From Anoplolepis gracilipes (lineage: Eukaryota; Arthropoda; Insecta; Hymenoptera; Formicidae), in assembly GCF_047496725.1 (NCBI RefSeq), contig NC_132970.1:3912001-3976000 (forward strand): a stretch of 64,000 bases of DNA, given 5' to 3'. A program made the position numbers and the translations under genes. This document shows, piece after piece, positions 44,460 through 57,240 of this stretch (position 1 is its first letter; each line of letters begins with the position of its first letter). The notes under the pieces were generated by a model, which saw only the letters and a program-made list of their open reading frames with translations, made no database searches and was not told where the DNA came from.

Positions 44460-46650
44460 TAATTAATTCTTTTTATTTATAATATTTTTAGCGTTCCTAA
44501 ATTTGCACGAATATATTTTTTGAAGATTAGTAAGTTTGAAGCTTCGAAAGAATTTTAAGGTTCACAGTCAATTTTGAAGCTGCGAAATTGTCAAAAGTAG
44601 TTATTGTAAAGTCGCTATTTTTGGGAAAAAAATATATTTACCTAAAACATCATTCAGGAACTTACAAAACTGATGATTCATTAATACAATAAGATATACA
44701 ATAATATAATAAGATTCGTTTATTTATTGTTGATGTCAATTTCTTGCGTGTTATTAGTTATTAACATCTCAGGGATTTTGAACATTAATTGTTTGGAAAT
44801 AACAGTTTTCAGTACGACCGCGAAGATGTTATTTGCTATATAATTATTTTCTCAATTTTAACATAATAATTATAATTTATACTTCAATGTTGGTGTTAAC
44901 ATTTAATATATATATAATCGACTTTTGTATATTTCGTTGAACTGCCATAAATATATTTCTATTTCGATTTTGCTTTGTTATAGGTGGCATAATATTTTAA
45001 CGTTGGAAAAATAATTGTGACGTGAGTTAAAGATATTTTTATACAACCAACTAATTATATAAAAGACAGAAAGAAAAGAGTTTTTAGCATAAAGGTACAA
45101 AAATAATGTAAACAAAGAAGAATTTAATTTATCTCCGTAATCCGTTCTGTAACTGTGACTTATTTTCTACGAATAGCACCTGCTCCCAATTGGATTCCAT
45201 TCTTTTACAGTCTTCTTTCGCATTTTCACATTAATTTACCGCATCCATCCTTTGCAATCCGATTTTGTAAAACGGTAAGATACCCTTCTTTGTGATTCGC
45301 GTAGATTCGTAACTTCATCGTCTTTTCCTTTACTTGATTTCGAGTGTCAAATATTTGCGGAGTCTGGTAAGAGATAGGGGAAGAAAGAGGAAGTGAAAGG
45401 GAAAAGGGATAGACGGTCACGATTCTTCTCTAGATTACATGAGGATGCGGGTGATCAAAAGTTGAGGACTGATGTAAGGGACAGAGAACACGGTGGCGTC
45501 GCGACGACGAAAGTCATCTTTAGGGTCTGGTAGGCACTCTGGGCGCCAGCAGAAGGAGAATCGTTTTGTAATTGATAGGAGTGTTTGTTTTCGCATTTGT
45601 AAATAGCATTCCATTAGTACCGCCGCGAGCACAAACTGCACGAACTTTGGTGTGCACGTCGAAGTTTCACGTTTACTAAAGCAGTTCTGGCCAGAAGTCT
45701 ACGACTAATCGAGCCTTGTCTGCTCTCCCAGTAACCCTCGGGAATATAGTGTAACTGTACTGTATTATAATTTAATGCATTGTACATCTTTTTACGATTG
45801 CGCAGACCATTTGAAAAACATCCCAAGTCGCATTCATCACTGTAAGATTGACTGGATAATTTTCTAATTTGATACTTAATGAAAATTAAACAATTAAGTT
45901 CCATTTTCATAAACGTCAATTAATGTTAAATGAGACTTAACTAGCATTTATAGAGAAAGGGCGCTGGATAATCAATTTAAAATTAAAATCTAATTTGACA
46001 CAATTTAAATATTTTTAATTAACTAAAATTTTTACTAGTTTTTCATTGCTGTGATTTTAAATTATAGAAATTAAATTTAGAGAAATATCAAGTGCATTGC
46101 ATATTTTATTTAATGCAGGTAAATATATCATATGCAATATATTGCAATATATACAGATATTGTAATTATAATATATATTACATAGGACCAAAATATATAT
46201 TAACATTACATTAATTACATAATTCAATAAACATGTTATTAAGTGTGAACGCATAATATAGTTATTGTATATTGCGAGTAAAGTAGACGACATGCCAATA
46301 ACTTCTAAAGTCTTTTACACGATCTTAAAGTAAAAAAAAATATTTTTATATTACATAAAATACGATAAAATGTATTACATACATAGAATGGTATAGTTTG
46401 TATATATACATATATATATATATAAAGTTTTATATGTATATATGTACATATATGTGTATATCTAAGAGATTGAGCAGTAACTCTATGTACCTGGAATATT
46501 TCCGCTATTTATAGAAGTATGAAAATATTATAATTAAATATTATAATTAAACGAAAGTTGTACGGCATCAAAAACGTCATAATATGCTAAATAATTTTTT
46601 TGTAGGTATATAAAGGCACTTCATAGATTTTAAGGTCAATCTAGTTTTGT
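39421..46650. other. Intergenic AT-rich DNA
   Basis: No gene is recognised. An inverted repeat AGATGCAC/GTGCATCT lies at about 41753-41776 and a TA/AT microsatellite at 44408-44451. A minus-strand open frame of 113 codons (43415-43756, MYIVEMYCESRKKVACNRIV onward) has no recognised family. GC-richer sequence occurs near 43000-43330 without coding signals. Confidence 0.35.
44408..44451. repeat. AT dinucleotide microsatellite
   Basis: About 22 uninterrupted AT units lie in intergenic DNA. Confidence 0.95.
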
Positions 46651-46651
46651 T

Positions 46652-46886
46652 AAATGGAATTATTCTAATTTTTTATATAAATCAATTTCTCGTAATATTC
46701 TGCGTAAAAAGTTATGAGTATAATTACTAAAAATTGAATAGTTTATAATGTTTCATAGTTTATGCAAAATTATGTCAAAGTATAAAATATCTCGTAAACG
46801 TTTTGGTCATTATATCCTTATAACTTTTTATGTAAAATGTGACGAGAAATCTATTTATATGAAAAAAATTAGGATAATTCCATTAA
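46652..46886. mobile_element. Foldback (MITE-like) element with about 75-bp arms
   Basis: The left arm, about 46652-46725, and the right arm, about 46806-46886, are imperfect reverse complements. They share AATGGAATTAT, CTAATTTTTT, ATATAAAT, ATTTCTCGT and TAAAAAGTTAT in the same order. The middle 80 bp pair poorly. No coding capacity and no clear target duplication are seen. The superfamily is unknown. Confidence 0.65.
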
Positions 46887-46889
46887 AGA

Positions 46890-49800
46890 GAAAAAAAAAT
46901 ATATATATATGCATATAATTTTAAATGTTTCTTTATGTCTACAGATATGAAGATATGATCATAAAAATGCATTTTTCGTTTTCTTTCTGTCATCAAATAT
47001 ATTCAGATTTTTACTTGCAGTCATTATTACTTTATATAAATTATTTAACATTTTTACGTCGATATTATGTCAATGTACTGTCTTTGTTTATGAACTTATA
47101 AAGCAGACAAACACATACATATACTTATATTAATTTATGATATCATGCTACACTTTTAATTTGCAGAAATTATCGTTGATAATATTACACAATGATGATA
47201 ATATTATATAATGGATATATGTAAAATAATTTTTTATATACAGTAGGATAAAGAATAAACATAAGCTAATAAATAGGAAAAGTAGCCGTAAAAATATCGT
47301 AAATATGTACCGTAAATTCGTTTCATCTGAGCATTGTTTCGGATTGGTTGTTGGCTTTCGCCAGTAACAAACGAATGCACAATTTCGTCCGCACAATTTC
47401 GGGCCAGCTCAAGCGAGAACGTCATCCCGACACGAATTTTACGACTGATCACTCGTGAAGCCTCCTCTTTTGTCACGTTCCGCGCTGTGGTTTTCTCGAA
47501 AGAAAACCGGATCCTCTCGGATACGGGTTCTTTCGATTGGAATGGATGAAATTCCATTACTACGGAATTTCGCGTAATTCCTTCGAAGCAGTGTCGCGTG
47601 TATGTTCCAAGTAATGAGAAAGGCATCACTGTCTTTTTTCTTTCATCTTTTCAAGATGCTGTGAGGTATAAATGATATAATTATTATTGGATGCTATTAA
47701 TCTTTTAATGTCAACAATTTTTCGTCAATTCGTATACTTCGGAGCAAATTAACCATGGAAAGATCTTAGCTTTTCTATCAAATTTTTTGGATTCTTCATA
47801 ATATGTCACAATCTGATAACGAGATCAATAATTTTTTCAAGATGACATATTTAATAAAAAGAGGATCTAAGACAAGATTTAGAGGAATTTTTAAAAAACT
47901 TTTAGGAATTTAAAATATATGTCTGAAATGTGTGCAAGTAAAACTTTTATATTTAAACCTTAATAAGTATGTCAACTTGTTGAAGATTCATATTATTGTA
48001 TGTCAAATAGCGAGATATATATATATATATATATATATATGTGTATATATAAGACGAGATATATATATCTCTTTAATCAAGAATGTTTTCTCTCTATTAA
48101 TTTAGAATAGATGAACTAAATTTCTATTTTTAATGCTTTTAATCATTATTAAATCGTGAATTGTGGAAGAATTACGTTTATTTCTATTGGGACGTAAATT
48201 GCTTAAATTGCGAATACTGTTACTCAGCCAATTCTCTTATCAAGAAGAGTATAAGCTTATTTGATTTCTGAGCGTAAATTTGCTCTGAGTGAAAATTCAT
48301 TTTGAATTGCGCGTTATATAATGAAACTCGCGATATTTCTCCAAGCTGTGAGTAATTAAAATGTAAATTATGCGATGTGAGTAAACATGTTTGTACGAAT
48401 TGCGCCAAGTGCAGCCCACGCTAGAAGGATTATCCTTTTAATGAAACTCGACAATGCGCGTTGATGTCGCGATGCGTTTATTAGAGATCATACTAAAAAA
48501 CCTTGCACACTGAAGAAAAATGTCCACCTCTGCTGGTAAGAAAAAGAAATTTATTTAAATCTAAAAAATTATAGCACAAAACTAATTGACAATAAATTTA
48601 TGAAATATAGTAAGTAATCAGAGGATCTGTTTTACACAAAATATATAATATGTATATAAAATTGTTATGTAAAATTATTTTTACAATTTTGCAAATAAAA
48701 TAAAAATTATTTTATTTTCAGCAGATTTTTCGGCACGTTCGTAGCTTTTTGACGATTACAAAGAAATTCTACGTTATATTTGCGCTATCAAAAGACTCGT
48801 GGCCATATTCTACGTTTCGCCTTTTCCGTAGCATAGAAAAGAAATTCTCGACACGTTCCCCTCTGCATTCACGCTCACATCTGTACGCGATATAAATCGC
48901 GCGATGATTTTTTTTCTTTTTCATAACCCTCATACGCACCCTTGCCGTTTTCTCTTTCTTGCGTCTTTTTGCCCTACTAGTGCTTTTCATCGTCTCCCAG
49001 TCTGTTTCCTTGCTTCTTGTTCGTTCCTTCTTATTCTCACTATTAAAGCAGAACAGGCTATTTCGCGGTTTTCATACTTCGGCACGACGTAATTACCGCG
49101 ATTTCTGCGAAGGCGAAAGAGTTCTGTAAGACGAACGATCGCGCGTAAAAGGCACTCGTGAATTTCGTGACGACATGAAAATACCTGGATTTCTTTTTTC
49201 CAAGCGTTCTTCAAACGAAAATTTAAAATTTTTTAATATTATGCAGGTATGCAGAAATAACTACATATACGTGCAAAATAATGATGAAAGACATAAATCT
49301 GAAGTAAATAGAAACAACACATAATAGCGCCGTAATGTCTTATTGTTAAAATTTATTAGTTGTAAGTATGACGTCATTTGGCGTGTTCGATTTTTGCGAT
49401 ATATATAAGAGTATGTTGTTGTTATTCGCGTGGCAAAATTTGAGCAAACAGGATATATCATCGCATTACCTTTCTAAACGCGATCCCGACAAGTATTGAG
49501 ATATTTAACTATGTAAGGAACAGTGACACGTCCTTGTTTACTTACTCGGCGGTATGTCAGTATGACGAAGTGGGGTATGTCTCACTATAACAAGAGACAT
49601 TAAGAAGGGGAAAAGAGGACAAAAACCAATGCGCAGAGAGACGAAAACACTGTTATTAGTCTGTCAACATTTTGATCATCTGACAATGAGTGAGAACCAG
49701 CTTACTCTACTCATCCGGTGTCGTTATAATGTACGAAGAAGAAAATATCTATCACATCCATATTTAAACAAGATGTATTTTTGAACAAAATGTTTTTCTA

Positions 49801-51788
49801 TCTTGACAACTTGTAAACGTGTCAAAGTAGTAGCTGTTTCGTGCAATTCATTAGCAGTAGAAATCGAAGCAGTATAGGAAATGATAATTTTAAATTGTTT
49901 TCTTCTGATAATTTTTTTTAGATATAATTATTTTTTTAATGTTGAAATTCTTGCTCTAATATATTTCGCATCGCGCCTTGAAATTTCACCGATTTAGACA
50001 TGATTTAGATTTTTTCTCTTTATTGTTTTCATTTCCAAATTAAAAATTGCATGCATTGATATATGAATTCGATTGAGTGATTGAAGTTGAATGACATGAC
50101 AAATAAAATAATAAGGCATGATATATTCCAAATACTCTATTAATAATTAAATATTCCATTTCGCGAGAAATAAAATATATATATATCCCCATTTTAATAG
50201 ATGTTTATTATGCTTGTACTCATCAAATATAAAATGCTGGTCCACATCGAATATAAAATGCATCAAATATAAAAACTTTTTAAACATTAAATATAGGATC
50301 CTTTACGAATACAATAATAATTTTTTGTTAAATATTAATTATTTTTGCCTGAAAATATAAGTTGCATCTTATATTTTAAAGTTATATTTGTCAACAGATC
50401 AATGTGTAGTTCATTTCTGTACATCGATCGATTAATTCTAACTTTTTATTTTATTTTGAAATATATACATGTTTAAATGCAGACAAATATTTTAGGATAG
50501 GCTGACCTCTTTCAAGTCTCTAACTTTGACTAAACTATTTTTGTTTTTATTAAAGATATTTGAAGGAATAGAATAATAATTTTTATTTATGTGTTACTAT
50601 AATGCTGATTTTTATAGAAATTTTAAGACTCAACGATCTGCATGTTTTAACATTTCTATTTATTTCACTCAGATTGATTTCTTATTTGATATAAGATATA
50701 TAGTTATTTTTGCAAACTTTGGTTAGTATATATATAAGTGAATTTTAAATTTTTGCTCCAAAAGCGTTCGAAACTTTAATGAGGTCTGCAAGTAAATGCT
50801 CTCTCTATCCTCTTCGCATTAAGACGTGTCTTCGGTTATAGAATCGGGCTTTCCTCTAAGTTTAGCGTTGAAATCTCCTTTGTTTTTGCCACTCCGTCTT
50901 CACCCCTTCAGGGCAACAGGAGTTGTGGTGCGATGCATCGACTTGCTCTCGTGCACACGGTACAATGATAATCCTGTTATACGGTAGCGTGTCAGTGACT
51001 GACGTTCCTTTGGCACAGCCTGCTCCCGGCTCGTCAAAGTGCAAGAACCAGGAAAGGGCTGTGTCAATATCAGGATTGTTTGATGTGGACGTTGTCCCTC
51101 AACGGCTACATTGTTGCCGCCAGAGTGTTTTAGTCTGTTTTGATTTTTTATTTACCCAGTAATTCTATATTGTTTTTATTGAAATCGTCAATACGTCTAT
51201 TTGCTCTATTCTTGATGTAATTACATTTATAAAGAATATAATCTTTGCATTGTTTTCTAATTATAAAATATAAAATATAAAAATTACATAATATAATATA
51301 AAAATATAAGAGTACAGTTAAATGAAATAAAATAGAATCTTTTTAAAATATCAGAAAACTTAAAAGAAAAATAATATAATTTAACTTGTCTGTTAAGCAA
51401 TTTTAACCCCAATACTTTGCATTTTTCTAATTCTATTTCAAGAGAATTAAAAAGCTATATTGTAAATTAATCAACTTTTATAAAACTAAGTCATTTCAAT
51501 TAATCTACGTGTTTTGAACACTTTTGACATATCGATTCACGAGTATAATCTCCCTGCGCACGTTATTAGAAATGCATCGTACCGCGTAGCGCAGTTCGTT
51601 TAAATTCATTCTGCAGTTAATAGAAAATGGCAGAGCGAATTTGGTAACAGCGAGGAGCGGCTTATCGGTAGGAGACTGCTTGAAAGCGGATGCGAGAGCA
51701 GGTTCGCGGCCGGCCATCCGGTTTCACGAGGTTGGAGGCCAACCGAGCGGTCATCTCCCAGAGGCCTTGTACTCGGAAATAGACTGGG

Positions 51789-51831
<43 letters not shown>

Positions 51832-53130
51832 CATAGATTCTGTGTCGTAACTCAGGCCGGAATACCGGCATAGTATTGATAATGCACGGCTTGTGCCCCT
51901 TGCGTTTATACCGTGGGTATATGATCCACCTTGCCCATTCGACGGTATTTCATATCTCTCCGGGCTGTTGATTTTTGCACGGTATTCCTGATCGCGTTTA
52001 AAGTGTCACTCGCTATTTGTATCAGAGAATCAATCGTTTACTTAAAAATTGTTATTTATTTTATCACTGTTACATGCGGACATTATTTATTGAACGGTTG
52101 ACTATTCCGAACGCAAAGCTTTCTCTCTCACATGATACTTTTATAAATTTATTTAAAAACAACGGAAAAGTCACGTAAGAGAAAATAATAAACAGAACCA
52201 ATAAAAATATCTATATATATAGTTATATTTACTCAAAAACGTTTTTATAGATACATATTTCTGACGGAAATAATGGAATAAATAATTATTATACTTTTTA
52301 TGAGGAAGTTTGTACGAGAGTTTGCGAATACGTATTCCGCCGGTATACCGCGTATTACATATTTCCGTAGCCCTTCTCTCCTTTTCCTTCGTTTTATTTT
52401 TTTATGTACGACCGTTCGTCACGACGACACGAGCGCACCGTATTTCCCTCGAGTGTTTTTCGTAGCCATAGTAATTGTTTACTACCGTCGCACACCGGCC
52501 GTACGATGCTGATCGCAAAATCAATTTTCCTTCATGCGCCAGATGCGTTCTGCAGCGAGATTCGCAACCAGGAAACCTTAATCGTGATGGCAAAATTTTA
52601 TATCAAATCTTTGTCACTTTGAATGACAAGACCAATAATCTTGAAATATGTGAAACGTTCGTATGTTTTCAGATAATAGTAATAATAAGAGATTTTACAA
52701 TTAATAAAATTCTTTCAATATATATATATATATAATGAAGAGTGTTATATATCATTGTTTAAACTCCATATGTTAAAGTGCAAGAGACTGTATCTCACCT
52801 CAAAACAGTAAAGTTTATACTATATTGGAATACTTTGTCAAATGAGAAAAAAGTGCTGAGTGAGAGGAAAGATAAATATTATCTGAATTTTTTTCTCTCT
52901 ATTGTTGTACTATTTGTTGTAGAAAAGATGATCGTTGATCAATTAGAAATTACTAGACAGGGAAAGAAATAGTATTTATCTTTGTATTTTCTATCTTTTA
53001 CCTCTACTGTGTGACTCATTTTCTTAATAAATAGCTTTAGGCATTTGAGCGTAGTATAGTGTTTATTGCGTCAATATTAACGCTTTTCGAAAAATATACA
53101 TGTGTGCACTTACGTATGCGCGGTATGCTT
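46890..53130. other. Intergenic AT-rich DNA
   Basis: No gene is recognised. An AT repeat is at 48015-48040 and a TA repeat at 51796-51825. A perfect CRE (TGACGTCA) is at 49369-49376. Near-repeats of CATCAAATATAAAATGC lie at 50221-50300. A 131-codon minus-strand open frame (47234-47629) has no recognised domain. Confidence 0.35.
50221..50300. repeat. Irregular repeats of a CATCAAATATAAAATGC unit
   Basis: Copies start at 50221, 50245 (CATCGAATATAAAATG), 50261 (CATCAAATATAAAA) and, more diverged, 50285 (CATTAAATATAGGATCC). Spacers vary from zero to about ten bases. Confidence 0.75.
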
Positions 53131-53690
53131 TAGTACATCAAAGGCGAGTATACACGCGTGAAACAATTAAACCGCGCACGCGAGCCAATTTAAGGATGTG
53201 TTTATTCCCGCGGTAATTTCTGCGTGCGTCAAAGCACGAGAGAGTTAATCCCCCTGTCCATTTGCGTCGCGCAAGAATCTCACTCACGGCCATCGGCTCG
53301 GTCCCGGCGTCGTCGCGTGAGGAATTCCGTATTAAAAGTTTACCGTCCTCACGGTAGGGTAGGGCAAGGCTCTAGCTTGCGGGAAAGGGCCGGAATTCCG
53401 TTGCGCGGCAGCCGAGGCACCAGGAATTCTGTAGTTACCTACGTTAGTCGCGCTCCTCCTCCATATATTTCCCTTCCCCGGCTTCGTTCTTCATCCGGCT
53501 CGATCCTGCAACGGTTTTGCCGCCCGGTGTCGTCGTAGTAAATCGGACCTTTTGACTGCCACCGATGGAAATCGAGACCCTTTGACACTGTATACCGTCA
53601 CGCGCGCGCGTTCTCGGAAATATTTTTGAGTTTTATTCGCGCTGGTGCTCTCTGGGAAAAATGCCGCGAGCGTAACAACGACGTCGTTCG
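53131..53690. other. CpG-rich island in the gene desert
   Basis: G+C and CpG are clearly above the flanks (for example CGCGCGCGCGTTCTCGG near 53603). A 104-codon + frame at 53224-53538 is Arg/Ser-rich without a domain, and stops are rare here because of composition. It could be a promoter or a conserved noncoding block. No donor with an in-frame ATG stands out. Confidence 0.3.
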
Positions 53691-55901
53691 GTCACTCTAT
53701 ATTTTTTTTCTCTCCTCTTTTACTTTTCGCCATGGCGGTGATAATTAAAAAATTCTGTTGAAGTCAAGTTGTTTTGACCGGGAAGATTAATTGCTCGGTA
53801 GATAATTTTATCTTTTCTCTCTCTCTCTCTCTCTCTGTCACTGTATAGGGTTTCTTCTCTAAGATACGCGCTGTCACAATTGTGCATCTTCGAATATGGA
53901 TGCACTTAGGTTTCTTTCTGAATGCAATAAATGAATACTCGAGTGCCTGATTTAATGAAGTCACGTTCGGAAACCCTTACGTCATTTATAATAAGAACAA
54001 AGCTGAGGTATAAGTTCAGTATGTAATTGCGTTACCAGACAATTTAACTTTGTAACTGTCAGATGGAAAATGAAGCGGATGAAAAACAACGTTTCGTGGC
54101 ATGAAATTTCCAAAAGCGTCAAATTAATCGATTTAAAGGGCAAAGAGGTCGCGCGGTTTGGTCATTGGATCGGGAGTACAATGGAGAGAAATGCATTTGT
54201 GTCGCGTTTCGCCAGGAATTCTGGTGTCGCTATCCGTTTGCCGTCTGCGTTTTTTTTTTTGTGGCATTACTAACGAAGGTGTTATATTCCAGGCATCTAT
54301 ATCGCTTTGAAAGCGCACATTTCGCTGTATTCATCGAAACGTGGAATGCACTGCGTGGTTAGTCAAGATATCTATCGTAATAATTCCGCACGCGTCTATA
54401 CGCAGACATATTATGCGTCCAAATACTCACCCTCCGTGCGTTATATCGCCGTCGAAACGTAAATCACTACGAAACAACGGACGTATATAATGGCAAGTAT
54501 TATGTCGCAACAAGGTATGTGCACGACCCTTTTTCTTCGATACATTACGATTTTCGTCCCGAGTAAACTGCTCGATGCTCGGCAGATATCATCACACGAT
54601 ATGCTCGGACGTTCGTTCGTATTTGACACTTGTTATTGCAATTGAGTTTACTTAAATCAAATCGATTCCTATAACATGTTTACATTTCTCACAATACGTA
54701 TGTACCTTTACGTCGATCAAATTCTGCTGGATGTTTTATTTAGTAAGAATGGGGAAATATATTTTTGTGCTCATTCAACAGAAGATATCGCAACTGATGG
54801 AAGTTGATTCTAGAATTCACGATTTAGAAAAAGGAAAAGGGTACATTATTGTTTCACATATGATAGTAAGTAGGTTACATTTGATATGTGTGTGTGTTTG
54901 CAAAATAATATCAACCATCGATATTCAGGACACATTTAATTAAAAAAAGGAGGTCATATTTTTCCATTACATATTTTTATTATAGAAAGATTAATAAAAA
55001 AAATATATATATATATATATATTTTTTTTATATACATATACATATAATAACAAGCGTGTTGATAAAATTTTACTTTGATTTAAAATAAAATATTAAACTC
55101 TGCCAATATATGAGTTTGCGTGTAACGTTCGGCACATTCTTGAAGGAAATTCCGTCTGCTTTATTTATGTATATTCTCATCGAATTTCTCGTGCTCCTGC
55201 ATACTTGCAGCAAACCACTCGCGTCTCGGGAATTGTACGACGTACATGAACAAGATTGTAGAAAATTTTGCAACCCGAGAAACGCAAAGTCGTTATTCAA
55301 TGTATATGTCGAACGCAATTAAACGTTTGCTCGTAACTCCTTGTTTTTCTTCACAATATCCTGCGCAGGTATATACTATAAATTTATGATATATTTCTCG
55401 ATCATTTGTGAAATTCGCGAGACATCGAGCACAACGCATTTGTCTCGTTTTCTTTTGTTCTCCCGCGCATACGCAGAGTATTAAAAAATTTCATTTATGC
55501 ATACATGTGGGACACACGTTTAATTAATGTTCGAATATATTGGCTCGGATGTTTGCATTGGAGTAGAAAGCTGGCAGAAACGTTAATAAACGTTTGTCGC
55601 GATGTTAGAACGAGAATGTATTTCCCTTCTTTTATGTCAGACAAAATAAAAATAGAAAATGTGCTTCGATTGAATATCAAGATATCGAAGTTTCTAAATA
55701 TTTTTATACCGATATCAATATTCAAGGTTAACCTTTTAATAAAACTTTTAGAAGGTTTGCTTTATATTTTTCACCTAACGCCACATAAATTAAACTTAAT
55801 GATGCACGCAAATTTTTGTTCTTGCTGGAGATAAACAGCGTTTTGTCGTTTTATTCATGCGTGTTCTTATCAAATTTTCCCCGCATTTTCTCTCTTTCTC
55901 T

Positions 55902-55933
<32 letters not shown>

Positions 55934-56700
55934 TCCTCTTTTTTATCGGGGATTGTACAGCGCGTATAATAAAGCTGGCGGAAAATGTTCGTCGGAAAAG
56001 GCGGGAAGGGATGGGCTGCCTGGAGGTCCCTATGTAACGCGGCTACATACGTTACGGCGTTTTATCCCGTCATTGTTTCCCTTGAAACTTTTCGCCCGCT
56101 GGTGCGGGCACGCAGTAAACTTACTATTTTTCCTAGATGTAAACTTGTTCGCGTACAGGTGACATAATTTTTGATCCTTCATTTTTCGATGTTCCATAAA
56201 GTGATCAATAAAATATCTTTCGCATTTTTCTCATACGTATTCGCCGTGGCTTTGCCATAAATATTTTATGGCTAGGGTGGATATTGAATTCTTTTTCTTA
56301 TCCCTCTTTGACGCACTGTACATTTGATAAGCGTGTGGGAAATTTGTTATTGACGATGATTTTCGACTTTGAGTACGTGCAAAGCATCTCACGTGCCATT
56401 AATTCTTTTGCACGTGTAGAAAGGATTTTTCTAAAATATTTATCTCGTCTCTCGTTATCTTATCTTTTTGAGGGATATTTTAAAAACATCAATTTTCCTC
56501 CTTCATCCTTTTACAGTTATAACGAGATACTCTTTTATACATATGAATCTCTTAGGTAAATATTGCTTCAAAGTTGTACGTAAATGTTACTCGTTGTAAC
56601 AATCTGCTTGCATAACGGATTGCGCACTGCGGCAGATATTTATCACTGCGGTGAACTTTGAAATGTGTCGCACGTGTGTCGATCTCACAAGCTCGTTGTC
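53691..56700. other. Intergenic AT-rich DNA with CT microsatellites
   Basis: I see no coding region. CT/TC repeats are at 53815-53836 and about 55890-55940, and an AT repeat is at 55003-55020. Confidence 0.35.
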
Positions 56701-57240
56701 ACTATGATTTCGCTGTTTTGTTTAAACGATCCTTCAAAAAATGACACCGATGCGGTCGACTGCTGCTGATCGTTGTTGGCAAGAAGCACGCCCCGTATGC
56801 CCGTGCTAATGGAACTCTTTTATCAAGGCCGACTTTGCACGACGGTCGATACTTTATATTCGCACGGACGAGTCGTGGGCGTCATATTTCCGAGGCAGCG
56901 TCAGGAAAAGAGCGACAGGGCGAAATGGAATATCAGCCCATGGGTTCGTCACGCGCGACAGGAGTTACGAAACGACGAAAAACGAGATTTTGCTCGAGGG
57001 CCGTGGAGGAGAATCCGGGAAGGGGCGCCTGGGAGCGAAGGGTGGCGAGAGACACGCAAAGGCCTGTTGGAATTATTTGCACGTCGCTGGAATGGAGATG
57101 GCTTCGCTTGATCGGAACTTGCGCGAATGCATGCCATGTAGTGCACCGATCGCGCGCAGTCAATTTGCAGGTGAATGCAGGATTATGAATTTTTTCGACA
57201 AACACGCAATTCAATCGTCTCTTGTTCGCGCTAGCTGACC
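56701..57240. other. GC-rich block with three overlapping open frames
   Basis: Plus-strand frames of 112 and 117 codons (56773-57111, 56835-57188) and a minus-strand frame of 128 codons (57319-56933) overlap. None shows a domain. Simultaneous openness in several frames reflects high G+C rather than coding. Confidence 0.25.

Noticed and set aside
47234..47629. 131-codon minus-strand frame
   Set aside because: No recognisable family and a low-complexity hydrophobic C-terminus from AT-rich DNA.
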